64,000 nt of DNA from the NCBI RefSeq assembly GCF_042676245.1, contig NZ_JBHTKA010000008.1:682001-746000 (forward strand). Direction: 5' to 3'. Positions 8,277 through 17,061 of the stretch are shown in pieces. The notes below the pieces were generated by a model that was not told where the DNA came from, ran no database searches, and saw nothing but the letters and a program-made list of their open reading frames with translations. The position numbers and the translations under genes were made by a program. The first letter of the stretch is position 1; each line of letters begins with the position of its first letter. This DNA comes from Ohtaekwangia kribbensis (GTDB lineage: Bacteria > Bacteroidota > Bacteroidia > Cytophagales > Cyclobacteriaceae).

Positions 8277-8307
8277 TTTTTAGTTTTAGTTTACTTTCCT
8301 AATCCTT

Positions 8308-8338
8308 GAAAGGGCTGTTACCACAGCCCTTTCTTTTT
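8308..8338 (+). terminator. Rho-independent terminator of the beta-helix gene
   Basis: GAAAGGGCTGT (8308-8318) pairs with ACAGCCCTTTC (8323-8333), with a four-base loop and five T. The T-run overlaps the stop codon of the convergent amine oxidase gene. Confidence 0.9.
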
Positions 8339-9614
8339 ATGCCAGCATCTTTTGTGCAGTTGTAGTTCCGCTGGCGAGCGCAGCTTCCACTGTTCCCATT
8401 TCAGGGCCGTTATAAAAAGCCTCGCCTGCAAAATATATAGTATTGCTAACAGGCTCTGAAAGTATAGCGAGTGCAGAATTTGTATCTACAGTTTTATAGG
8501 CATAAGCACCGCGCGAAAAATGATCGGCTCCCCAGTTAATTACTGTCATTGCTTTTATCTGTTCCTCGATTGCCTGTATGGTACATCCGAATATATAGGC
8601 AAGGGCTTTAACAGCTTCGTGGAGCAATGCATTCTCATCCTTTGTATTGTCTGAGGCAGCAGGTCCTGCGAGCCATCCCGTTAGCAGCGGATCGGGTACC
8701 GGTTGCTGCGTCCACCACGTAGGTATAGATGCATCTGAAAAAACAAATTGAAGACCAGGCATGGAGCGATACGGTGCTGCGTTTTTATTTTTCTCCCAGA
8801 AAGCACTTTTAAACTCCACCAGAAATTTAATAACGCTGCCTGTCTCTATTTTCTGAATGGCATTCATGTGATCTCCAAGAGCAGGTGTAAATACTACGCT
8901 ACCGGTTTTGATCACAGCAGGAGGAATCGTAACTAATAACTTTTTAGCGATATACCGTTCTCCTCCTTCCGTCTTTACTTCAACGTGATCTTTGTTATGG
9001 TATATTTCCTGCACAACACTGTTGAAGTGAAATACCGAACCTTGCTGCAGACATTCATTCACCAGGAAATCGATGAGTAAAGAATATCCCCCGTGTGGCC
9101 GATAACCGGTGAGACTATCTTCACCGCTCCACTCATCGCGTAATGCAAAGGCACTTGCCTTGGTAGTATCGGCAGCATCATAACCCTGCACAAAACGGAC
9201 GATGGATTCACGAAGGGCGGTATATTTCTCATCATGAAAATAGCGATCCAAAAATTGAGCAATACTCATATCATGTTCTAGCGCGTTGAGTTTTTGCAGC
9301 AGCTCTCCCCACTCATCCGGAAAAAGATCTCCTTCACTTACTTCTCCGTTGTGTACATTCCAGGTATTGCCCGAGGTTTCATAAAATGATACTTCAGCTT
9401 CTTTCAGCAAGGCGGTAGTATGCGGAAGATTTCCATGAACAAATTCAGCGCCCGCTTCGACCGGAAAAGAGAAATCGTCTTTCTGCAAAGTATATATTCT
9501 TCCTCCTACACGATTACGTGCTTCCAGTACAGTTACGGATTTACCCGATTTGCTAATGATGCGTGCCGCTGCCAAACCAGCAGCACCTGCGCCTATAATA
9601 ATGACATCAACCAT
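8337..9614 (-). CDS. Flavin monoamine oxidase family FAD-dependent oxidoreductase
   Basis: This is 425 residues. The N-terminal dinucleotide-binding motif GAGAAG (residues 8-13) is followed by VTVLEARNRVGGRI, the conserved second motif of the amine oxidase superfamily. The C-terminus has YFAGEAFYNGPEMGTVEAAL, which matches the FAD-contacting end seen in monoamine and polyamine oxidases. No signal peptide is evident, so it is probably cytoplasmic. It would oxidise an amine (or a desaturation substrate) with FAD and O2; the substrate is unknown. It lies 44 bp downstream of the DUF6427-like gene on the same strand, possibly in one transcript. Confidence 0.87.
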   Translation of the reverse strand: MVDVIIIGAGAAGLAAARIISKSGKSVTVLEARNRVGGRIYTLQKDDFSFPVEAGAEFVHGNLPHTTALLKEAEVSFYETSGNTWNVHNGEVSEGDLFPDEWGELLQKLNALEHDMSIAQFLDRYFHDEKYTALRESIVRFVQGYDAADTTKASAFALRDEWSGEDSLTGYRPHGGYSLLIDFLVNECLQQGSVFHFNSVVQEIYHNKDHVEVKTEGGERYIAKKLLVTIPPAVIKTGSVVFTPALGDHMNAIQKIETGSVIKFLVEFKSAFWEKNKNAAPYRSMPGLQFVFSDASIPTWWTQQPVPDPLLTGWLAGPAASDNTKDENALLHEAVKALAYIFGCTIQAIEEQIKAMTVINWGADHFSRGAYAYKTVDTNSALAILSEPVSNTIYFAGEAFYNGPEMGTVEAALASGTTTAQKMLA

Positions 9615-9658
9615 AACGAAGCGTGATTAAAAACGCGCGCCAGAAATAAACAATCTTG

Positions 9659-11059
9659 TTAATTCTTAAGTGTATAGAGTCCGTTACCCGATAAAGTATA
9701 TTTAGCTTTTAACGTGGGCGAGCGCTCAAATACATACGGCATCAGGTTGGAAGGATCGATGATAACCTGGGGAGGATCATTCGTAATCGAATTGTTGATC
9801 AAAATTACATTCTCATAATAATCAGGTTGCTCAAATATTTCACGCGACAGTCGCCAGTTCAAAAATCCAGAGCCGAGGTTGTTATGTTTATAGATGGAGA
9901 AATCATCGCCCAGCATAAGTACACGTTTATCATTTACTGCGTTGGCAGATTTGTTATCCGGCACCAACAGGTATTCATAATTTACGGCACCTATCTTATT
10001 GTAGCGTGCCAGGTATGCTATACCCACTACACTAACCAACAAAACCCAGATGCTGATCTCGGCAAACTTTCTCCTTCGTATCAACAACAGGAAATGTGAA
10101 ATATAAAAACTGAAGGCCGGTATAAGTGTAATGAGACTTTGGGGCCGGAGATCTTTGGAATAGAATATCTGCAGAAATGAAAAGATCATCCAGAAGAACA
10201 TGGTTTGCACGAGCTGCGACTGATACTTGGTAAAGCGCGCATCACGGTTAAGCATAACAATAGAAACAACCAGAAATACCAGCGGCACAGCGCCCAGCAC
10301 AAACAAACTTTTGGCGCCTATAAAAATATCTCGTCTGAAGCTCAGGTTTGGCAAGTAGTAGTAATCCCAGAGTGCGGGCAGTCCATCCTTCAGATAATAA
10401 ATACTGATCATTAATAAATGAGGCAGCAGAAATCCAAATATCATCAGCAGGTAGCTGCGCACGGCACTGCGTGTAAATGCCATAAGTATAACAATAGCAC
10501 CCAGCAGATATACAATGAAGGAAAATGAGAACAGCGTGGCGAGCGCGATATAAAAACCGAGGTTGAAGATGGACGGATCGCCCTGCTCGCGGAATTCGAT
10601 CTGGCGGAACAGGTTGTGCAGCGCGAGCAATAAAAATCCGGAGCCTAAAAGTTCGGCATTCAGCGAAAGCGTATCAAAAGAAAAGAAGAACAGCAAAGCG
10701 AAGATCACCGAAGGAATAAAGGTACTTTCGGCAAAAGCTTTTTTGTTGATGAAGATAATGCCGAGGTACGTAGCTTGTGTAAAGAGTATAAAGAACGCCA
10801 GTATATGGCGAGCGGTGAGCGAGCGGCCAAAGATCATTTCAAAAAGAGCATCGAACCAGCCGGCAAGTGGCGCGGTGGAATCTATAACTTCTGAGTAAAG
10901 TGAACTTCCGGTGTGAACTTTTTCACCTACAAGAATGCTTTTTAATTCCGGATACGTCATGGACGGAGTATCCAGGAAAAGCGGAAGACTGATCACGATC
11001 ATGATGACCAATAACCCCAGAAGCCGGTACGGATCATTTATTCGGAAGTATTGAAGCAA
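9659..11059 (-). CDS. Multi-pass membrane protein, DUF6427-like
   Basis: This is 466 residues with about eleven hydrophobic segments spread over the first 370 residues, and a soluble C-terminal domain of about 90 residues (ending LSGNGLYTLKN). The opening MLQYFRINDPYRLLGL and the pattern of short loops resemble the Bacteroidota DUF6427 family. This copy is longer than the roughly 310 residues I recall for that family. The C-terminal part contains VLMLGDDFSIYKHN, reminiscent of the soluble domains of membrane glycosyltransferase-like proteins. Function is unknown; a role in envelope polysaccharide or lipid assembly is a guess. Confidence 0.7.
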   Translation of the reverse strand: MLQYFRINDPYRLLGLLVIMIVISLPLFLDTPSMTYPELKSILVGEKVHTGSSLYSEVIDSTAPLAGWFDALFEMIFGRSLTARHILAFFILFTQATYLGIIFINKKAFAESTFIPSVIFALLFFFSFDTLSLNAELLGSGFLLLALHNLFRQIEFREQGDPSIFNLGFYIALATLFSFSFIVYLLGAIVILMAFTRSAVRSYLLMIFGFLLPHLLMISIYYLKDGLPALWDYYYLPNLSFRRDIFIGAKSLFVLGAVPLVFLVVSIVMLNRDARFTKYQSQLVQTMFFWMIFSFLQIFYSKDLRPQSLITLIPAFSFYISHFLLLIRRRKFAEISIWVLLVSVVGIAYLARYNKIGAVNYEYLLVPDNKSANAVNDKRVLMLGDDFSIYKHNNLGSGFLNWRLSREIFEQPDYYENVILINNSITNDPPQVIIDPSNLMPYVFERSPTLKAKYTLSGNGLYTLKN

Positions 11060-11109
11060 AAGAGTTTCTGTTTAAAGTAGTTCGAAAAATAGAGCAGTAG
11101 TTTTAAAGA

Positions 11110-11140
11110 TTGAAATGATTCGCATGTTTTTTCATCTTTG
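11110..11140 (+). promoter_or_regulatory. Putative promoter for rbfA
   Basis: TTG (11110-11112), a 20-base spacer and CATCTTTG (11133-11140), one mismatch from TAnnTTTG. It lies about 50 bases upstream of the rbfA ATG, in the gap between divergent genes. Confidence 0.45.
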
Positions 11141-11192
11141 TCAGGGAATTAGTGACGAAAGACTTCCGTAAATTAAAGGGCCCGATTTATTT

Positions 11193-11561
11193 ATGAGTTC
11201 AACAAGACAATTAAAATATTCAAAGCTTATCCAGAAAGAGCTAAGCGACATCTTTCAACGCGATAAGCGAGGTATTCTCGATAACGCCTTTATTACACTG
11301 GCGGATGTGAAAGTGAGTGCCGACCTGAGTGTTGCCAAAGTGTACATCAGCATGATGCTGGCAAAAGACAAGCAGGGCATTCTCGATAAAATCAATTCGC
11401 GTAAAAAAGAGATCAGACACGCGTTGGGAGAGAAGATCGGTAAGCAGGTTCGTATTATTCCGGAGCTGATCTTTTATATTGACGAAGTGGAGGAAAATGC
11501 ACAGCGCATGGATGAACTGATTAAAAACCTGCACATTCCTCCGCCAGACAAAAAAGAATAA
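11193..11561 (+). CDS. rbfA: 30S ribosome-binding factor RbfA
   Basis: This is 122 residues, the usual size for RbfA, a KH-fold protein that binds the 30S subunit and helps mature the 5' end of 16S rRNA. The family signature is visible: an N-terminal RQLKYSKLIQKELSDIF helix, the strand VKVSADLSVAKVYIS, and a C-terminal VRIIPELIFYIDEVEE before LIKNL. The ATG at 11193 begins MSSTRQLKYSK, a good family start. It is followed 54 bp later by the LolC/E-like permease, an arrangement common in Bacteroidota, so the two are probably co-transcribed. Confidence 0.95.
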   Translation: MSSTRQLKYSKLIQKELSDIFQRDKRGILDNAFITLADVKVSADLSVAKVYISMMLAKDKQGILDKINSRKKEIRHALGEKIGKQVRIIPELIFYIDEVEENAQRMDELIKNLHIPPPDKKE

Positions 11562-11615
11562 AGTATACTGCACAGGAAATGTTTAAACAGTGAGTACCTT
11601 TTAAAATAACACTTC

Positions 11616-12842
11616 TTGAATCTTCCCTTTTTCATTGCCAGGCGGTATCTCTTTTCCAAACGGAAAAAGAATTTTATCAACATCATTTCCATCTTATCGA
11701 TGGTGGGTGTTGCGTTCAGTACCGCGGCATTGATTATTGTGCTCTCTGTTTTTAACGGTCTTGAAGATTTACTGCGCTCGCTTAATAACTCCTTCGATCC
11801 CGAGATCAAGATTGAAGCTGCTGTTGGAAAATCATTCAAAACATCAGACGAATTCCTTTCAAAAATAAAAAAGGTTGAAGGTGTAAAGCTGGTAACAGAA
11901 GTTATTGAAGACTACGCCTACGTTCACTACCGTGATGCCAACCAGATTGTAACGTTGAAAGGTGTGAGCGATAATTTTGTTGAGCAGGAACGTATCCCGC
12001 TGGAGAGTATAACGCAAGGTAAACTTCGTCTGAAAAAAGGAAAGGTAAACTATGCTATTGTAGGGCAGGGTGTAAGCAACACGCTCACACTCGCAGTGGA
12101 AGATCCGATGTTTGCCATGCAGATATATTATATCAAGGACGTGAAGGCGAGCGTTACCGATCCTTCACGCATGTACTCGAAGATGAACATTGTTCCGGGA
12201 GGTGTGTTCTCTATCATTCAATATATAGATGAGAACTACGTATTAGTGCCGCTCGACTTTGCGAAAGACCTGCTCAACTATGGCAACAAACGGACATCAC
12301 TGGAAATAAAAATATTGGAAGGCGAGAACATCAACGCGGTACAACGCAGACTGCAGGAATTACTGGGCGATTCCTTTAACGTGCTCAACCAGGAGCAGCA
12401 ACACAAAGATTTATACCGCCTGTTAAAAATGGAGAAGCTCTTCACATTCCTGTCGCTTACCCTTTTGCTGGGCATTGGTTCGATCAATATATTTTTCAGC
12501 CTGATGATGCTGGCCATTGACAAGAAAAAAGATATATCCATTCTCGCAGCGATGGGAGCAGATCAGCGCCTCATTAGAAATATCTTCCTCGCCGAGGGTG
12601 CATTGATAGCGTTTGCCGGAGCGCTGGTTGGTCTTGTGCTGGGCGGACTTTTCTGCTGGCTTCAGCTGAGCTTTGGTATTATCTCCATGGGTATGGAAAC
12701 TTCCATTACGCAGGGGTACCCTATAAAAATTTCGTGGATCGACTTTGTCGCTACCTTGGGCGTAGTGTCCGTTATTACTTTTCTAATTTCTTCGAGGCCG
12801 GCTGTTCTGGCTTCGCGGTTCGTTTCTCCGCAGCAACTTTAA
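11616..12842 (+). CDS. FtsX-like ABC transporter permease (LolC/LolE-like)
   Basis: This is 408 residues from a TTG start at 11616 (MNLPFFIARRYLFSKRKKNF). A first membrane helix at about residues 22-45 (ISILSMVGVAFSTAALIIVL) is followed by a large periplasmic MacB-PCD-like domain to about residue 265. Three more helices lie in the FtsX domain at about 275-400. This four-helix layout is that of the lipoprotein-releasing permeases, which with an ATPase extract lipoproteins from the inner membrane. No ATPase gene is adjacent, so the partner is encoded elsewhere. The protein lies in the inner membrane. Confidence 0.87.
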   Translation: MNLPFFIARRYLFSKRKKNFINIISILSMVGVAFSTAALIIVLSVFNGLEDLLRSLNNSFDPEIKIEAAVGKSFKTSDEFLSKIKKVEGVKLVTEVIEDYAYVHYRDANQIVTLKGVSDNFVEQERIPLESITQGKLRLKKGKVNYAIVGQGVSNTLTLAVEDPMFAMQIYYIKDVKASVTDPSRMYSKMNIVPGGVFSIIQYIDENYVLVPLDFAKDLLNYGNKRTSLEIKILEGENINAVQRRLQELLGDSFNVLNQEQQHKDLYRLLKMEKLFTFLSLTLLLGIGSINIFFSLMMLAIDKKKDISILAAMGADQRLIRNIFLAEGALIAFAGALVGLVLGGLFCWLQLSFGIISMGMETSITQGYPIKISWIDFVATLGVVSVITFLISSRPAVLASRFVSPQQL

Positions 12843-12997
12843 TTTACCCCTCTGAAACTGTTACACGTTTAATGAGTGTTTTAACACCAAAAAACGTTTG
12901 TAAGATTCGTGTACCATATATTTAAAAAAGGTATCGCTTCTTAGAGCGTTTATGCGTAATATTCGAATTCTTTTTTCATCAAAAAATCGTTTTTTGC

Positions 12998-15943
12998 ATG
13001 AAAGTGTCTTCTTCACAGCCGTTCCAGATTATATATTCGTTGTATCAGCACGAATACCTGGGCTATATTTTCGAATCCTATATCGTGCATCTTGACGATA
13101 AAGGAAAGCTCACGTATCAACATCAGAACATCTCTTCGAAAAATGCACGCGAATTTTCCAAAGGACTCGATGCACGCGATTTTGAATTGATCGAGTTGAT
13201 GGACTCCATGCAGCAGGAAGCCATCGTGAAGAAGTTCTCTGCCAAGTTTATGAAGCCTGAAGAATTCTTTGCCAAGATCTATGATAAGACAAAGGGCAAT
13301 GAATTGATACAGGAACAAATTGAAGATTACCTCGAGAAACGAAGAGCCCGCATCCTCGATAAGATGAAGGGTAAACAACTCTTCGAGATGGGTAACGATG
13401 GTGAACCTACCTGGAAAAAAATTGAAGTACTTGAGAAGCGTGCTTCTATTCAGTTTCATTTTAAGCGCACCGAGGACAATACAAACTATTATCCGTCTGT
13501 TTTCTTCCAGGATAAAAAACTGGATTTACCAAATGCATCGGCTTACCTGATTTGTAAGAACCCGGCATGGATGGTGTTGAATGGAAACCTATATGGTTTT
13601 GAAAAATATGTTGATGGTAAAAAGCTCATTCCGTTCTTTACCAAGAAATTTGTAGTCATTCCGAAGAATGTAGAAGAGACTTACTACAATCGTTTTGTAG
13701 CACCACTCATTGCATCGTTTGATGATGTGGAGGCAAATGGTTTTGAGATCAACAAAACTGCATACGATCCGCATCCTGTACTTACACTTTCCGAGTTACA
13801 TACAACGCAGCCTTCTGCTGCTCCTTCGTTATTTGATGCAGGTCCGCCACCGGAAGATACAAGCGATGAGTCTGGTAAAATTGTTTTCGATCTTTCATTC
13901 AAGTATGGCAAGCATCGCTTCCGTGGTGATAATATAGGGCCGGTAAGTGTTACGCTGGAGAAGCAGGGCGATGAAGGTTACGTATTCCATCGCGTTACGC
14001 GCCTTACGGATGTAGAGCGAAACTTCTTACATACGCTGCAAAAGCTAGGACTGCCTATGAAAGGCTTTCGTGTAGCAATACCAAAGTCAGAAGCATTTTC
14101 ATGGTTGAATGAGAACCGGGTAAATTTACTCAACCTCGGTTTTGAAGTGAGCCAGCCCGAAAGCCGCGATAAAAAATACTTTGTTGGTAAAGCTGTTATT
14201 GAAGTTGAGGTAAAGGAAAATATAGACTGGTTTGATATCCACGCGAAGATAAAATTCGGTGAGTTCGAAATTCCATTCAAGGAACTTCGTAAACTGATCA
14301 TGCGCAGAAAAGTGGAGTTCAAACTTCCCAATGGAGAGATTGCTATTATACCGGAAGCATGGCTCACCAAATATGCAGACCTCTTCTCGTTAAGTGAGAC
14401 TGATGGTGATAACGAAAAGCCTGTACTGCGCAAGCACCATCTCAACCTTGTAAAAGAACTGGAAGAAGGTAATCTGGCGAAAGTACAATTGAGTGAGAAG
14501 CTGCGTTCGCTCACATCATTCAGTGGTATAAAGGATTATCCTTTACCAACAGGTTTTAAAGGTGAGTTGCGTCCATATCAGAAAGCAGGTTTTAACTGGC
14601 TGCGCTTTTTGCATGAGTATAAATTAGGAGGATGTCTGGCGGACGATATGGGTTTGGGTAAAACCGTACAAACCCTCACCATGTTGCTGGCCGAAAAAGA
14701 TGCCGGTGCTGGTACATCGCTACTCGTAATGCCTACATCACTGATCTATAACTGGGAGATGGAGGCGAGTAAATTCACTCCCGACCTGCGTATACTGAAT
14801 TATACCGGTACACTTCGTAATAAAGATATAAGTCGTTTTGAGAAGTACGACCTCATTCTTACTTCGTATGGTATAACGCGACTGGATATAGAGTTGCTGC
14901 AGCAATTCTATTTCAACTATATAATTCTGGATGAGTCGCAGGTTATTAAGAACCCGACATCGAATATTTCAAAAGCGGTGCGTGAACTGAAGTCGCGTCA
15001 CAAACTTGTGCTTACCGGTACACCGATTGAAAATACTACACTTGACTTATGGTCGCAGATGTCGTTTATCAATCCGGGTATATTAGGTCCGCAGACGTAT
15101 TTCAGAAACGAATATCAAAACCCGATTGAGAAGAAGAATGATGAATCGCGTTCGCGCAAGTTGCACGCGGTTATCAAACCGTTTATTCTGCGCAGACATA
15201 AATCGCAGGTAGCAACTGAGCTTCCGGAGAAAGTTGAGAATGTACAATACTCAACCATGACTCCGGAGCAGGAGAAACGTTACGAAGAAGTAAAATCAGT
15301 ATATCGCGAAAAGATCTTTAACCTGATTGAAACCGAAGGACTCGGCAACAGTCGCTTCATGATATTGGAAGGTCTTACGAAGTTAAGACAGTTGGCCAAT
15401 CACCCGCGTATGATCGAGCAAGGTTATCAGGGAGATTCCGGTAAGCATGAAGACATCACACACATGCTGGAGAATGCTTTGGCGGAAGGTCACAAGGTGT
15501 TGGTGTTTAGTCAATTTGTAAAACACCTGGATATAGTTCGACAGTATCTCAAAGCAAAGAAAATAGATTTTGCATACCTCGATGGTTCAAGCACCGATCG
15601 TAAGGAGCAAGTAGATCGTTTCAATAAAACCGAGAACCTGAAGATATTCCTCATCTCGATAAAGGCTGGTGGTTTAGGATTGAACCTGACAGAAGCCGAC
15701 TATGTATTTATACTCGATCCGTGGTGGAACCCGGCCGTAGAGGCACAGGCTGTAGATCGCGCTCACCGCATTGGACAGAAGAAAAAAGTATTTACCTATA
15801 AATTCATAACGCGCAACACGGTTGAGGAGAAGATATTGATGTTGCAGCAGCGAAAGTTGAAACTCACTACAGAGCTCATTACTACCGAAGAGAGCTTCAT
15901 GAAACAACTTTCGAAAGAAGACATTATGCAGATGCTTGCGTAA
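12998..15943 (+). CDS. SNF2-family DEAD/DEAH-box helicase
   Basis: This is 981 residues. The C-terminal half is a complete SNF2 ATPase: Walker A DDMGLGKT at about residue 548-555, motif II DESQ at about 643, motif III LTGTP at about 673, and motif VI AHRIGQ at about 923. The N-terminal 500 residues are not catalytic. They contain a mid-region (GEFEIPFKELRKLIMRRK and following) typical of bacterial SNF2 proteins, which often carry SWIM or SNF2-N domains; I see no SWIM zinc motif. Such proteins translocate on double-stranded DNA and are thought to remodel protein-DNA complexes or RNA polymerase. No restriction or defence gene is adjacent, so I treat it as housekeeping. Confidence 0.92.
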   Translation: MKVSSSQPFQIIYSLYQHEYLGYIFESYIVHLDDKGKLTYQHQNISSKNAREFSKGLDARDFELIELMDSMQQEAIVKKFSAKFMKPEEFFAKIYDKTKGNELIQEQIEDYLEKRRARILDKMKGKQLFEMGNDGEPTWKKIEVLEKRASIQFHFKRTEDNTNYYPSVFFQDKKLDLPNASAYLICKNPAWMVLNGNLYGFEKYVDGKKLIPFFTKKFVVIPKNVEETYYNRFVAPLIASFDDVEANGFEINKTAYDPHPVLTLSELHTTQPSAAPSLFDAGPPPEDTSDESGKIVFDLSFKYGKHRFRGDNIGPVSVTLEKQGDEGYVFHRVTRLTDVERNFLHTLQKLGLPMKGFRVAIPKSEAFSWLNENRVNLLNLGFEVSQPESRDKKYFVGKAVIEVEVKENIDWFDIHAKIKFGEFEIPFKELRKLIMRRKVEFKLPNGEIAIIPEAWLTKYADLFSLSETDGDNEKPVLRKHHLNLVKELEEGNLAKVQLSEKLRSLTSFSGIKDYPLPTGFKGELRPYQKAGFNWLRFLHEYKLGGCLADDMGLGKTVQTLTMLLAEKDAGAGTSLLVMPTSLIYNWEMEASKFTPDLRILNYTGTLRNKDISRFEKYDLILTSYGITRLDIELLQQFYFNYIILDESQVIKNPTSNISKAVRELKSRHKLVLTGTPIENTTLDLWSQMSFINPGILGPQTYFRNEYQNPIEKKNDESRSRKLHAVIKPFILRRHKSQVATELPEKVENVQYSTMTPEQEKRYEEVKSVYREKIFNLIETEGLGNSRFMILEGLTKLRQLANHPRMIEQGYQGDSGKHEDITHMLENALAEGHKVLVFSQFVKHLDIVRQYLKAKKIDFAYLDGSSTDRKEQVDRFNKTENLKIFLISIKAGGLGLNLTEADYVFILDPWWNPAVEAQAVDRAHRIGQKKKVFTYKFITRNTVEEKILMLQQRKLKLTTELITTEESFMKQLSKEDIMQMLA

Positions 15944-15997
15944 GCTATAGGTTGCCCCGGAGCTATATATACTCTTCACAATATATATTTATCCGTT

Positions 15998-16384
15998 ATG
16001 AAAAAATGGATCAGTCAGCATCAGTCTCTTGTACTGCTTAGAATCGGTGTGTCTGTGCTTATGATGGCCCACGGCTTTCAGCGAGTATACTATAACACCG
16101 TAAATGATTTCGGAGATTTTCTGAACGCCAAAGGATTTGTGATTGGCTATGCGCTGGCATGGACCATCACGTTGTTTGAGCTTGCAGGAGGTTTGATTTT
16201 GGCTCTTGGTAAATTTACCCGATGGATCTGCCTCGGCTGGACGGTAATAATTACTATGGGCATTATACTGGTACATGCACAGAACGGTTGGTTTGTAGTA
16301 GGCCCTTCTACCGGTGGCGTTGAATATAGTATATTGTTGCTGCTGGCGCTGATCACCATCGGATCGAACGAGAATAAAACGTAG
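15998..16384 (+). CDS. DoxX family membrane protein
   Basis: This is 128 residues with four hydrophobic segments: LVLLRIGVSVLMMAHG near residue 15, VIGYALAWTITLFELAGGLI near 50, WICLGWTVIITMGIIL near 78, and YSILLLLALITIG near 112. The motif LRIGVSVLMMAHGFQR and the Glu within the second helix (LFELAGGLIL) are typical of the DoxX/DoxD-like family, small inner-membrane proteins often linked to redox or quinone homeostasis. It follows the helicase gene by 54 bp on the same strand. The specific function is unknown. Confidence 0.82.
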   Translation: MKKWISQHQSLVLLRIGVSVLMMAHGFQRVYYNTVNDFGDFLNAKGFVIGYALAWTITLFELAGGLILALGKFTRWICLGWTVIITMGIILVHAQNGWFVVGPSTGGVEYSILLLLALITIGSNENKT

Positions 16385-16409
16385 AAATTGCTATAGTATA
16401 ATTTTGCGG

Positions 16410-16946
16410 TTACTGCTTCAGTACAAGCTTTCGGAATATCTCCCATACGACCACACCCAGGCAAACAGAAACATTCAGCGAATGTTTGGTGCCTACTTGT
16501 GGAATTTCGAGCGCTATATCTCCATAGGCTATAGCTTCCTCACTTACACCATTTACTTCATTGCCAAAAATGAGACAGTATTTTTTATCGGCTGCCGGTA
16601 TAAATTGCTGTAGCGGTATACTGGCGGTTGTCTGTTCGACTATTACAATGGTATATCCTTGTGCTTTCAGATCTTTTACGGCATCAGCTGTTTCGCTTGC
16701 ATAGTGCCATTCAACAGACTCGGTAGCACCCAATGCAGTCTTTTGTATTTCACGGTGAGGAGGTGTTCCGGTAATTCCCGTCAGGTAAATTTTCTCAACA
16801 CGAAATGCATCGGCTGTTCGAAAAGCGGAACCTACATTGTGCAGGCTTCGAATGTTATCGAGTACAATGGAAACCGGAAGTTTATCAGACTCTTTAAATT
16901 CATCAACCGAAATTCGTCCCAACTCATCCAGCGAAAGCTTTTTCAT
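16410..16946 (-). CDS. SpoU/TrmH family RNA 2'-O-methyltransferase
   Basis: This is 178 residues, a compact SPOUT-fold enzyme that transfers a methyl group from SAM to a ribose 2'-OH of rRNA or tRNA. All three family motifs are present: motif 1 NIRSLHNVGSAFRTAD near residue 31, motif 2 LIFGNEVNGVSEEAI near 125, and motif 3 HSLNVSVCLGVVVWE near 153. The catalytic Arg of motif 1 and the Ser-Leu-Asn of motif 3 are intact. There is no extra N-terminal RNA-binding domain, so it is closer to the short TrmH-like members. The RNA target cannot be inferred. Confidence 0.92.
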   Translation of the reverse strand: MKKLSLDELGRISVDEFKESDKLPVSIVLDNIRSLHNVGSAFRTADAFRVEKIYLTGITGTPPHREIQKTALGATESVEWHYASETADAVKDLKAQGYTIVIVEQTTASIPLQQFIPAADKKYCLIFGNEVNGVSEEAIAYGDIALEIPQVGTKHSLNVSVCLGVVVWEIFRKLVLKQ

Positions 16947-17061
16947 ATAGACTGTCTTTTAGAAATATAGCAGACGGCAAAAATACGTGTGTATTTTATG
17001 AAATAATAGTATCTTCGAGAGGTGTGTTGTTCTGTGAAGTTGTGCCTAACCCTGTTTTGCC

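Noticed and set aside
13978..14514. A 178-codon minus-strand frame in the SNF2 helicase gene
   Set aside because: Antisense shadow; Ser/Leu-rich translation with no start signal or homology.
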